Origin: Sorghum bicolor
Lineage: Eukaryota > Streptophyta > Magnoliopsida > Poales > Poaceae
DNA: 64,000 bases
Direction: 5' to 3'
Assembly: GCF_000003195.3 (NCBI RefSeq)
Contig: NC_012870.2
Span: 24,172,501-24,236,500, forward strand
Part shown: piece by piece, positions 20,937 to 30,692 of the stretch
Position numbering within the stretch: position 1 is the first letter of the stretch
How the letters are laid out: each line of letters begins with the position of its first letter
Notes under the pieces: model-generated
Told to the model about the DNA's origin: nothing
Seen by the model: only the letters and a program-made list of their open reading frames with translations
Databases searched by the model: none
Position numbers and translations under genes: made by a program

Positions 20937-22220
20937 GCTGTTTTCTCAACCGTCGCGCAACAGAGTTCTCTCAGGTACGGTGGCAAGTAAAAACTCCTAA
21001 ATTTACCTGTCATTTTCATGCGCAAAGAAGGTTGTAGTATGTACAAATTCCTTAAAGGATGCTATGCTATGAACTTGGAGCGTGGGCCAACGGACCAAGA
21101 ACACAACCAGCTACTATGGACCAGAACGGGTCGCCAGGTGGATTCAGCCAATTTACTGCTGGGACCGGCATTGCCTTGATTCTGGAAAATGCGATCGGCG
21201 AACGCCGGCAATTTGCCGCATGGGTATGGTGTGGGATTGGGGCTATAGAAGATTGGAATTGGATTTGGATTTCTTGCTGGGTCACCTCGTGACGTGCACA
21301 AGCAAGTTTTTCTTTACCGAAGCAAGCAAGTGAGCCGAATCGGCTCTCCACCACCAAGTAAGGCAAGGCTTTCCTGTTAGGTAAGATTGATTTTGGAAGG
21401 AACCAAACGTGTCCTTGCTTTGCTAGCTCACTCTGCTTAGGTTTTCTCAGCTCGGCTTGGCTCAGCTCATTTAATTTTTAAGTGAGGTGAGCTAGTATTT
21501 TAGTAGTTACAAGAGTTTATTACTTTAATGGGCCAAATCACAAGCTAAACAAGCTAAGTTGTTGATTGATCACCCTAAATAAGCAATAATTAGGCTTGAT
21601 GTATGTCTGGGGTTGAAATCTAGAACCAATGTATGATGTGCATTGTACTTTTTGCCTAATGTTTGCATATCATGGAACTAGTTAGTTGTTGTTATTGTTA
21701 TTGTTGTATGTATTGGTTGCATTTGCATCTCTTAACTTGGTGAGTTCCGTGTGCGGTGCTGTGGAATTTAAGAAAACTTTATCATGGCAAGTAGCAAAAT
21801 ATTTTAGAGGAAAAATTATGGAGAGCATGTAGAGAATTTGGAGATTGTTGAGAGCATGGTATGGTGCATTTTGCAAATGAAGGAAGCTCGTCATGGGGTT
21901 AATGGCAACTTGAAGGAAACTACACAATACAACTGATACTCCCAGAAACGAAATGGACAAATATTGCTTAAGCTGGAATTTCTGAACAATATATTTTAGA
22001 AAAATAGGCTTGGGGAGGGGACTCGAGACCTTCCATCCCTCTCCATCGGCACTGTTAAGTCTGGTGAAGTGGTGGTTTGCGCAGCGCGACACGAGGTGCG
22101 GCCAGCAGCCGGCCCATCTGATAAAGGCATTTTGTGAAGGCCTCTCGGGCCACCGGCGATGGAGGAATCGCTGTTGTAAAAGTAACAGGGCATAGAGAGA
22201 AACAGCCCATGAGGCACGTT
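20937..22220. other. Intergenic, no gene supported
   Basis: 20970-21030 resembles 14040-14100 (GGTGGCAAGTA ... CTCCTAAATTTACCTG), so a dispersed repeat is present. Open frames around 21060-21370 and 22000-22220 overlap on several strands and lack any domain or splice context. Confidence 0.5.
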
Positions 22221-22222
22221 CA

Positions 22223-22232
22223 TTTATTTATT
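22223..22232 (-). terminator. Polyadenylation signals of the OCT7-like gene
   Basis: Two overlapping AATAAA hexamers on the minus strand, about 130 bp after the stop codon at 22358-22360. Confidence 0.5.
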
Positions 22233-22357
22233 TCCAATTGTAAAACATCCATCGTATCCGTATTAGTGTTGCTAAAAATGTCCAATGAATAGGCAATTCC
22301 GGTAACCGCTACAGAAAAAATGCTCTCACAGGGTGACAGTACACCCAGCCAGGTGGA

Positions 22358-24954
22358 TCAGTTCATGTCCACCTCGGTGTCGTTGAGTCTACACCCCTTC
22401 GTCTCGAAGGGGAAGAACGAGACGGCCAGGCCGGAGAGGAAGATTACAAGTTCGAAGAGGAGGATCGCCGTCGTCTGCTGGCAGCTGTGCACCAGGGCGA
22501 CCGCGACGAGCGGGCAAAGGATGCCGCCGATCCTGCCCACTGAGCTCGCGATGCCAATGCCCGTCGTTCTCACCGCGGTCGGGTAAATCTGAACAATAGA
22601 CCAAAGGCAAACAATAAAAGAAATGTAAGCACAGACAGTCAGACACCAATTGGTTGGTTATCTGCTAGTACCACCAAGAGAGATGGAGAATGAATTGATT
22701 TTTGCACAGGAAACTCACTCACCTCTGGAGCATATATGTATACAATGGTGAAGCTGGCGGATATACAGAGCCGGGCACCAAACAGGGAGATTCTGGTTAG
22801 TATATCTGTCCGGGAGAACACCAGTGGGACTAAGAAAACACAGCTAGTGAAGAGCATCGACGCCATTGAAAGCTTGCGACCAAATCTATCCACGATCATG
22901 GCCGATAGAAATGACCCTGGGATCTCTGTTTCAAGAAAACATGGCAGCATTGGTCAGCAATGAATCACATGCTTTTGAAGCTAGTTATGATAATCATACT
23001 ATGCACGCCAGTAACCAACCTGCAAAACTAGATATGAAAACATTCTTATATAGGCTTGCATTAGTTGAATTAACTGATTCAACATCCTGTTTGGCACATA
23101 TCCTATTTCCATTACTGAGCTCTGATGTCAGAAGAACAATGCCATAATAGGCAAACGCATTTCCAAAGAAGGCCATCCACAGAAGCAGGGTTGCTCTGAT
23201 CAGTTTTGGTGCAAGTAGCTTGCCAACAGACTTAATACCTCCGAAATCAGAACCACGATCTTCACTTAGGTTGTCACTTTCTTCGGCACCAGACAAAAGT
23301 GTCGTGGACTCTGAAGATCCTGAGACTTCATCTAGCTCAATATTTTTGTCAGAAACAAGCCTACCAGAAGGTAGTTGTACATTGTTTAGTCTTGCCATTT
23401 TCTCCAATACATCCACAGCCTCGGTAGTTCGGCCTTTCATGCAAAGGAACCTTGGTGACTCTGGCGTAATGGCATAAAATAGCAGCAGGAGAAAAGATGG
23501 AATAGCTGATAATGCTAACAACCACCTCCAGCCAAACTTGGGCATAACTGTCTGCCATTAATATGTTGAAAAAAATTAGGCATGGAAAAACATGGTGGAG
23601 TCTTCTAGTCTAATGCATATGCGTTTTTTACTGCAAGAATATGTTTCTCTGATTATGAGCTGCCTATCCAGACATTGATAGTATATTATAGATCTTTGTA
23701 TCAAAGTAACCAAAGTAAAGTTGCAGGTATTGCAGAAGAAAATATCTACAGATATACATAATACTTAACAGATTTGGTAAACAAAAAAGCAAACTAATTG
23801 CCAGAGAACTTCTGATTCTATGCCCTCACAATCGAAGTTTCTTTCACAAGTGATGTTCCAGATTGCTAGTCTCCCGGAAACTTATTCTTATTCCATGCAC
23901 TTTTTCTTTCAATAGATCAAATAACAGACCCATTAATACTACAGTTAATTGTTTGTATGGTAATTAGCAACGCTATTAGCAGATTAACTGTTAGTGAGTG
24001 GTTCATAAATTTCTGAATAAACTGGAGTATACAATGAGAGATTGAGAATCAGTTGCATCAGGTTATGATTTATCATGTGTAATGTTTACTTTTGATGCTG
24101 GGCACTATTATAAAATATGAATAGCATTATCAGTCTCAAAATATTCAGGAGAAAATATTATACCCATGCAAGAGATGCCTCCAATATTGTCCCAACAGTC
24201 CAAAATGCAGAAAATACCACCATCCATGTTCCTCTAGTTGGAGCAGGAACAAATTCCAAGAACCAAGATCCCAGAACAGGCCCTCCTCCCAAACCAATAC
24301 CAACTAAGAATCTCAGGGAAATTAATGACAGATAGTTCGGAGCAAAAGCACTCAAGAATCCAGCTCCACTTGTCACGATGGCAGTAAATAGAAAGCCTCT
24401 CCTATAGAATCCAAATGAAACAGAGTGTAAGGGCTTTTATGATGTACACAAGCAATTCGTTCATGACCATAAATTTTGAGAATGATTTGAAGCTTGTTCT
24501 CGAAAGTAGCATGTAATTAACTTGGCTGCTGATTGAAACTCAGCTATAACAGCAACTGTCCAATAGAAACTACATCAGGAACAAGTTTTGGTAATCCCAT
24601 GTTAAACATCAGCAGGAAAGGAAATGGACTTGCATTATTTTGAGCAAAAAGGTACATGACATAAGTAAAAGATTGGACCTGCCTCCTTCCATAGTTGTCT
24701 GAAACCACACCCCACGAGTAAGCTCCAATCAGCATTCCAACAAAAACAACACTTGTAATCATGCTTTCCTGATGAGAAGTAAGCTTCCATTCTAGCTGTA
24801 CTGATGGACCAACAAATGACAGCAGCATCATTTCCATCGCTTCGGCAATTAAGCCAATCCCAGCATATGAAAGAATCAGTATCTGGAACCTCCCAAAACC
24901 TGATGACAAGAGCGCATCATCCACAGTATATGAAGCTGATTGCCCCTCCTCCAT
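22358..24954 (-). CDS. OCT7: Organic cation/carnitine transporter 7-like MFS transporter
   Basis: Five coding exons: 24954-24683, 24401-24164, 23551-23020, 22925-22723, 22588-22358. Lengths 272, 238, 532, 203 and 231 nt sum to 492 codons (491 aa), the expected size. It is a 12-TM major facilitator of the SLC22/SVOP-like family, plant OCT7 group, related to nicotinate transporter NiaP. Seen: conserved N-terminus ([20 protein letters not shown]), loop 2-3 motif [16 protein letters not shown] after TM6, a Ser/Glu-rich central loop (about residues 220-270), and the second-half motif VDRFGRK near residue 360. It probably moves small organic cations or related vitamins across an endomembrane or the plasma membrane; the substrate cannot be read. 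Intron 1 is GC-AG; the others are GT-AG. No stops or frameshifts: apparently functional. Confidence 0.92.
24402..24682 (-). other. GC-AG intron 1 of the OCT7-like gene
   Basis: No GT donor keeps the reading frame. The donor AG|GCAGGT (24683/24682) with the acceptor CTATAG|G (24402/24401) restores the conserved GRRRGF sequence and phase 2. GC-AG introns are a known minor class spliced by the major spliceosome. Confidence 0.75.
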
Positions 24955-25122
24955 CTGAAAAGTAATGATCACAGTTGTCAACTTGTCATCTATAAATCAC
25001 AGTAAATCTAATCTACTTATATAACCAAACCAGCCAAGGGCGGAAACGAGTTAGTTCCTTCTATTTCCTTTTTATTTGTGGGTTTAAACAACACTGATTT
25101 ACTGATACACACAAGTAAACAC

Positions 25123-25317
25123 TGTTTGCCTAAAAGGTCATTTATCCCATTTAGACATCATTTAAATGCTACAGGGCGATACGCCGTTTCCGTTTAATCG
25201 GTCATTTATCGCATTTAAACAGCCGTTTCTCTTGATTAAATGGCCATTTAGTCCAAATAATGGTTAAACCGTAGGTGATCCATTCTATAGCATTTAGTGT
25301 TTAGGAAAGCACTGCAG
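25123..25317. mobile_element. hAT-type MITE in the OCT7 5'UTR intron
   Basis: 195 bp flanked by the identical 8-bp duplication GTAAACAC (25115-25122, 25318-25325). The ends are imperfectly inverted (TGTTTGCCTAAA left, TTTAGGAAAGCACTG right). Internal words around CATTTAAAC and AAATGGCCATTTA are repeated. Confidence 0.65.
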
Positions 25318-25614
25318 GTAAACACACGCATCGTGTAACAAGAGGTAATCAAAGACCCCGCGAGCTGAGAGCATTCTAAAGCATTTGCATCGCTGTACAA
25401 GAGTACAGGCCAACTTAAGCATTCAATTGTTAATAAAAAAAATTCAATTGAAAGTCAACTAAAGCCAACAAGAAGGCACGTCACAAACTCACGTTATCTG
25501 CTTTGTTTTCCCTCGCTTTGCACATTCCTAAAGCACAGGATCAACTGGATAGCAAGTAACCGACAAGAACCGAAACAGCTGAATCTGAGGAGAGGAGGCT
25601 CGCGAGATCCTCAC

Positions 25615-25680
25615 CATTTCAAGAGCCGTCTGGCGGAATCAGAAGCTTATCTCGTAATAACGATCCTCAGCGAGCTGGGA
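25615..25680 (-). other. 5' UTR exon of the OCT7-like gene (3' boundary)
   Basis: The first coding exon is preceded by a perfect acceptor (TACTTTTCAG at 24955-24964). A matching donor (GAAATG|GTGAGG) ends an upstream exon at 25615. That exon ends in ATG, so the spliced mRNA reads ATG-ATG-GAG and translation could start one codon earlier. The 5' limit of this exon is not determined. Confidence 0.5.
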
Positions 25681-25699
25681 GCATCAGACCCAACCCTAG

Positions 25700-26218
25700 C
25701 CTCCGTCCGGGCCCGCCTGGTTAAATCTTCCCTGGCCCAACTGGTTCCACGCCCTGAGAAATCCAGACAATGAGCAGTTGAGCACGCATACGGAATCAGT
25801 CGTGTCCAGGAACACGCGAGAAGCAACGGGTGTGTGCCTGTGTGGAGCCTGGCAACATGAGGGAGAAGCGAACCGGAATGCGTTTCTTGGATCTGCGACA
25901 GGCGGCGAATCCCGCAGGTGCAGAGGAGGGGATTCGCGGTCTATGGAGGAACGACGGACCCCGAATCCGCGCGCCTGCAGCACTGCTGCTTCCTGGAAAT
26001 CTCTTCTGCGCTTTTCGTTGCGTTTGGGCGAGATTTGGGTCCGTACCGGATGGGTTGGGGAAGGAGATGCAAAATGGAGCCCGCGCTTTGACCGGGAAAA
26101 CCATCATTATCATTAGTCAAAGCCGCTGGCACGCGTCCGGCGTCTCCAACGGGAGGGGACGGGGTGGCCTGTTCCTTCCGTGCATTTCACGCACCGACGT
26201 GGAGACCAGACCGACCAA
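25700..26218 (-). other. Likely promoter/5' region of the OCT7-like gene
   Basis: GC-rich DNA with open frames on both strands, none with a recognisable domain. By position it should hold the transcription start, but I see no clear TATA box. Confidence 0.35.
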
Positions 26219-26450
26219 GGCCTTGACGCAAAAACTAAAAACTTTTCAAGATTTTTTTGTCACATCAAATCTTACGCCATATGCATAAAGTAGTAAATAT
26301 AGATAGATAAGAACAAAAACTAATTATACAGCTGTAAATCGCGAGACAAATCTTTTAAACCTAATTACTCCATAATTAAATAATGTTTATCAAATAAAAA
26401 CGAAAATACTACCGTATCAAAATCCAAAAACTTTTCGCATGAGCCCAAAC
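26219..26450. mobile_element. Decayed GGCCTTG-family Tourist-like MITE
   Basis: Starts GGCCTTGACGCAAAAACT and contains the family words CACATCAAATCTTACG, AATCTTTTAAACCTAATTAC and CAAAATCCAAAAACTTTT. The right inverted repeat is worn. Confidence 0.6.
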
Positions 26451-27131
26451 AAAAACGTCGGGATGTTGCTGGTGTTGTGAGAGAAGATCACAAGGGGGGT
26501 AACGCTTGAGATTGAGAGTGTACCAAACTTTCTAGTATTGATAATAACTTTGATGTATTTGTTTGTTACTAAATTTTATCTTACTAAGTGTAAAATGAAT
26601 TTTCTGGTGCCCAAAGTACATTAAGAAAATACTATAAAACAATATAGACCTATCTGCCTTCTTCTTAATGTAGATTATAAAGGTTTTACTGAGGTTCTAA
26701 CTAAGAGATTTACACTTGTGGCTAAGGAGGTCACTGGAGAAAATCAGACAAGTTTTATAAAAAGATAGAAACATTCTGGAAGGACTAGTGGTTTTGCATG
26801 AAGTGATACATGAGCTGAATAAAAGCAAAATAGAACGATATGATTTGAAAAGGTTTATGTGAAAGTCTGATGTTTTTTTAAATGTCTTACATGGAAAGGG
26901 GTTCCCTAATATGTGGGTTAATTGAGTGATGTAAACGGTTAGCGGTGGTCAAGTTTGTCTTAATGTTAATGGAACTAGATGGCCTTATTTTAAGGCCATG
27001 AGGGCATGAGGTAGAGTGACCCTCTCCCCCCCCCCCTAATTCAATCTGATAGCTGATTCTTAAGTGTGCTAATGGAGAAAGTTGTGGATAGAAACTTAAT
27101 AGTGGGTGTTCTAGAGTCTTTGCTAGACTAA

Positions 27132-27453
27132 GGGCATCTCCAGTGTATAAACGATTTTACTCTGCTCAAACAGTATCGTGTCGGAGGGTTCGATGGCCAC
27201 TATGTGAGCATTGGTTTGTGGGGCCTGCTACTCTTGTTTTTGTTTTCACGTGTCAGCTCTAGATAGGCTGTGAATCTGTCACTGTTGGTCTAATACCATC
27301 TTGCACTTGAGAGATGAATTTTTTATGTAGCTTTGGTTCGACTCTTCGGCAACATCCGCTTTCAAATCTGACAAACATGGTTCGGTTGCTGCAGTGCGCT
27401 CGATTCGACTTTTCATTTCCATGGTTCGATTTTCGCATACACTGGAGCTGCTC
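27132..27453. mobile_element. Tourist-like MITE inside the LINE, TSD TAA
   Basis: Ends GGGCATCTCCAGTGTAT and ATACACTGGAGCTGCTC are inverted repeats. TAA lies on both sides (27129-27131, 27454-27456). RT coding sequence resumes directly afterwards. Confidence 0.85.
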
Positions 27454-28632
27454 TAATGTATCTCTCACATCCAGTATGCAGATGACACTATACTCATGAC
27501 TGATGGATCTGATAAGTCTCAAGGTTTTGTTGTATTGTTTTGAATGGTTATCTGGCCTTAAGTTCAACTATCATAAGAGTAGGGTCATTTTGTTTGTCTT
27601 CGATCAAGAGGAGAAAGAGAGGAAGGCAAATATGCTTAATCGTAGGTTGGGAGACTCACCAGTGAAATACCTAGGTATTCCTGTTTCTGATAAAATGTTG
27701 GGCACAGTAGCTTTCAGACATGTCTCAAAAAATGTTGAAAAGATTAGACCCTTGGAAAGGGAAATTTATGGCATTTGGTGGTAAGCTAATTCTTACTGAC
27801 TCTAGTCAAAGTAACTTACCAAATTATGGGATGGGATCCCACCTGCTTCCTAAAGGGGTACTTTTGGAAATGGATTCTATAAGATCATTTTTTTTGGCAA
27901 GGTACTGGTAACTCTTCAAAAATATCACATGGCTAAGTTAATCTCTATTAGTAAACCTAAAGTCCACGGTGGTTTAGGTATTCTTAACACTATGTTGATG
28001 AACCGATGTCTAGTAACTAAATGGGCCTGGAAAATAGAGAAGGGTTCAAATGAGCTTTGGTGTAGGGTACTGCAAGCCAAGTACATGGAAAGGAAAGACT
28101 TCTTTAATTCCAATTGTCAAGGTTCTTCTCAATTTTAGAGGGGTCTTATTTCAATGGGTGTTGAATATAACATAAAGGTGATAGAGTAAGGTTTTGGTAT
28201 GACTCTTGGGTTGGTGTTATGCCATTGAAGATTCAATTTAATAACTGAGAGGATTTCATAACACAATCTTAATGACCTTTTTGGACGTGCAAAATGCCTT
28301 TGAAAGTCAAATCTTTATGTGGCAGGATTTCATAACAAATATGCAAATATCCACTGCTCTCAAAAAAGGGGTTGGGGTGAAAGCTCTTTTATGTTGTGTA
28401 TGTGCTAAACCTGAAACTGTTAATCACATTTTGTTTGAGTGTGGTTTTGCACAGTATATATGGTGCTGCATTAGAGATGCATATAGTTTAGAGGATTTTC
28501 CAACTTCTATTCAAGACATTTTGGTGCAGTGGTTGCCAAGGAGGCTAGGTATCTCAAGGAAATTAAGTTTTGTTTTTGGAAGAATAGAAACAAAATGGCA
28601 ATTGAAAATACTTTCTTCTAACGCAGATGCAG

Positions 28633-28710
28633 TGATTGTATACGGATGTGGGTAGACCTTCAAATGGACCCCAATTGTATGCGGATGTGGGTAGACTTTC
28701 AAATGGACCG
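28633..28710. repeat. 39-bp tandem duplication in the LINE 3' part
   Basis: CGGATGTGGGTAGAC plus the next 24 bases occurs twice in a row with two or three differences. Confidence 0.8.
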
Positions 28711-28990
28711 CGACAAGATCAAGCTGACTTGGATAGCTCGTTGTCTGGATGAATAGCAAGAAGGCTTTTATGATGATCCTAGCTATGGTACCTTTGTTAT
28801 GTAGTTGGCCGGCTGGTGTGTTCGTGTTGGTTTGCCTTTGGTCTCTCGGTCTTTGTGTTTGTTTTAGTGGGGTGTGGCAAGGTTTAGCTTGTGTCCATGT
28901 ACGCTTAAGTCGAAAACTGATATACTAGTACATATTAAACTTTAATCGGCTTTCTTAGAAACCGAGTAAATCTTCTTTAAAAAAAGTGAA

Positions 28991-29801
28991 AAATGAAACC
29001 TACTGACTTGCTGAAGAGGAGGCCAATGAGGCATGGGTTGAGAAGAACAGCGGCGCAGGAGGAAAAGAGGACGACAAACGAGGAGACGAGGCTGGCAGCG
29101 GCACGGGAAGAGACGGAACCAGCGAGCGGCAGAGCAACCATACGAGAAAAATCAAAATAAAATTTGTATATGGGACTCACACGATGGGTGACGCTTATAA
29201 ATATAGCTAGCAGCCGAGTATTCGGGTGAGGACGCCTGCAAAATTTCATCCTGCACGCAGATGATCGACAAATATGGTTTTTACATTGGCTAAATCAGCA
29301 ATAAATTAATTAGAAGAGAGAAGTTGTATCCCTTTAAAAAATATTAATTGGACACCGATATAATTATACTGCAAACCATGCATAGATAGCACTCCATAAA
29401 TCGTTGGAAACAAATAAGATGAATAAAAATACATCCAAATAAGCCTAGAGATGGATGGGCTAAATCCTGAGGTGGTGCTATGAGGAGAAAGAATTACTGG
29501 GAGGGCTAGCAGGTTTGTATCGAGTCATAGAAGGTGGACACTCTTTAAGTAGAGCTCGTGCCAATGGAGAGGCGGTAGGTAATTACTGTAAATAGGATAG
29601 TGAATGGAACGGACAATGACGAAGATTTTAAGCCGAAGATAATGAGTTATGAGATATTTAAACGTGGACTGCTCCAACTTGAAACATCTTATTTTGAGTT
29701 TCAAAAGCTCAAGATTTTTCATTTAAAGAAGAAATTTGGTGGCAAGGGCTCACAAAATCCCTTCTCAAAAAATGCCTGATTTCGGCCTGCAGGTCCTATA
29801 C
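28991..29801. other. Intergenic, no gene supported
   Basis: A minus-strand open frame (29150-28977) would give a short hydrophobic peptide (MVALPLAGSVSSRAAASLV...), but it runs into the LINE 3' end and lacks other support. The rest is AT-rich. Confidence 0.5.
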
Positions 29802-29804
29802 TTA

Positions 29805-30129
29805 GGCCTTGTTTGGCTTTCATCCCAAAGTTTTTCAGTTATCAAATCGAATCTTTAAATATACATATAGAGCATTAAATTAAATGAATAAAAATTAATT
29901 GCGCAGTTTAGTTGTAAAGTTATGAAACAAATCTTTTAAGTCTAATTAGTCTATGATTAGCCATAACTGCTATAGTAACCCACATGTGTTAGTCGGATTA
30001 ATTAATTTTAATAAGTTCGTCTCGAATTTCCAGACGAGCTATATAATTTGGTTTTTATTAGTTTATGTTTAATACTTTAAATGCGTGTCAGCATATCTGA
30101 TGTGACAATTTTTTTTCGAACTAACGGAC
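29805..30129. mobile_element. GGCCTTGTTTGG Tourist-like MITE, TSD TTA
   Basis: Starts GGCCTTGTTTGGC after TTA (29802-29804) and is followed by TTA at 30130-30132. The right terminal repeat is decayed (GAACTAACGGAC). Internal family words are present. Confidence 0.65.
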
Positions 30130-30133
30130 TTAA

Positions 30134-30375
30134 GACCTTGTTTGGATACACCTAAAAACCCAAAACTTTACAAGATTCCCCATCACATCGAATCTTGCGG
30201 CACATGCATGGAATATTAAATGTAGATAAAAAAGATAACTAAATGCACAGTTTACTTGTAAATCACAAGACGAATCTTTTAAGCCTAGTTACTTCATGAT
30301 TGGATAATGTTTGTCAAAAAAAACGAAAATGCTACGGTGTCAAAATCCAAAAAGTTTTTGGATCTAAACAAGGCC
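30134..30375. mobile_element. Second Tourist-like MITE, TSD TAA, back to back with the first
   Basis: GACCTTGTTTGGA ... TCTAAACAAGGCC with TAA at 30131-30133 and 30376-30378. Its left target duplication overlaps the right one of the preceding MITE. Confidence 0.8.
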
Positions 30376-30499
30376 TAAGTCGGATATCTTAAGATTTATT
30401 TTCTCTTAAAAAAACGTATATTTGCCTAAGGACGAGTGAATGGAGCCAAATAAAAAAAAACGAGAGTCCAAACCCCCAAGGAGGCCAAGAAAAGGCGAT

Positions 30500-30692
30500 C
30501 TAGAAAAGAAAAGAAAAATTTCTCAAGTCCGTTCTCCGCGCTCTCCCCGTGTCCCTCTGGGCGGTTCGGCCGTTCCCTCGCATCTCCTCCTCTCCCTCCA
30601 GACTCCAGGTCTCCACTCCCTCGCGCTTCTCGTCGCGTCGCTAGGTTTCTCCCCTCTTCCTCCGCCCCAATTCCGATCGATCCGAGCTTGCG
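30500..30692 (+). promoter_or_regulatory. 5' leader of the DP gene
   Basis: C/T-rich leader (CTCCTCCTCTCCCTCC, CCCCTCTTCCTCCGCCCC) typical of grass 5' UTRs directly before the ATG at 30693 (GCGATGG). No clear TATA box; the two MITEs end only about 315 bp before the ATG. Confidence 0.5.

Larger units (their letters stand above)
26630..28990 (+). pseudogene. L1-type LINE, reverse transcriptase remnant
   Basis: RT starts are visible at 26650 (RPICLLNVDYKGFTEVLTKR, GENQTSFIK), the catalytic box at about 27473 (QYADDTILMTD), and the following conserved block at 27545-27800 (SGLKFNYHKS, VKYLGIPVSDK). After that come LLPKGV and the zinc-finger-like segment near 28290-28560 (CVCAKPETVNHILFECGFAQ). 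Many stops and frameshifts break it. The 3' end has an A-run near 28977-28985. A MITE (27132-27453) sits between RT blocks. Plant L1 elements of this kind move by target-primed reverse transcription; this copy cannot. Confidence 0.85.

Noticed and set aside
22000..22220. ORFs on both strands just downstream of the OCT7-like gene
   Set aside because: Short, mutually overlapping, no domain; probably 3' flank of the transporter gene.
28977..29249. Small hydrophobic membrane peptide on the minus strand
   Set aside because: Ends inside the LINE tail and lacks any supporting promoter, splice site or domain.
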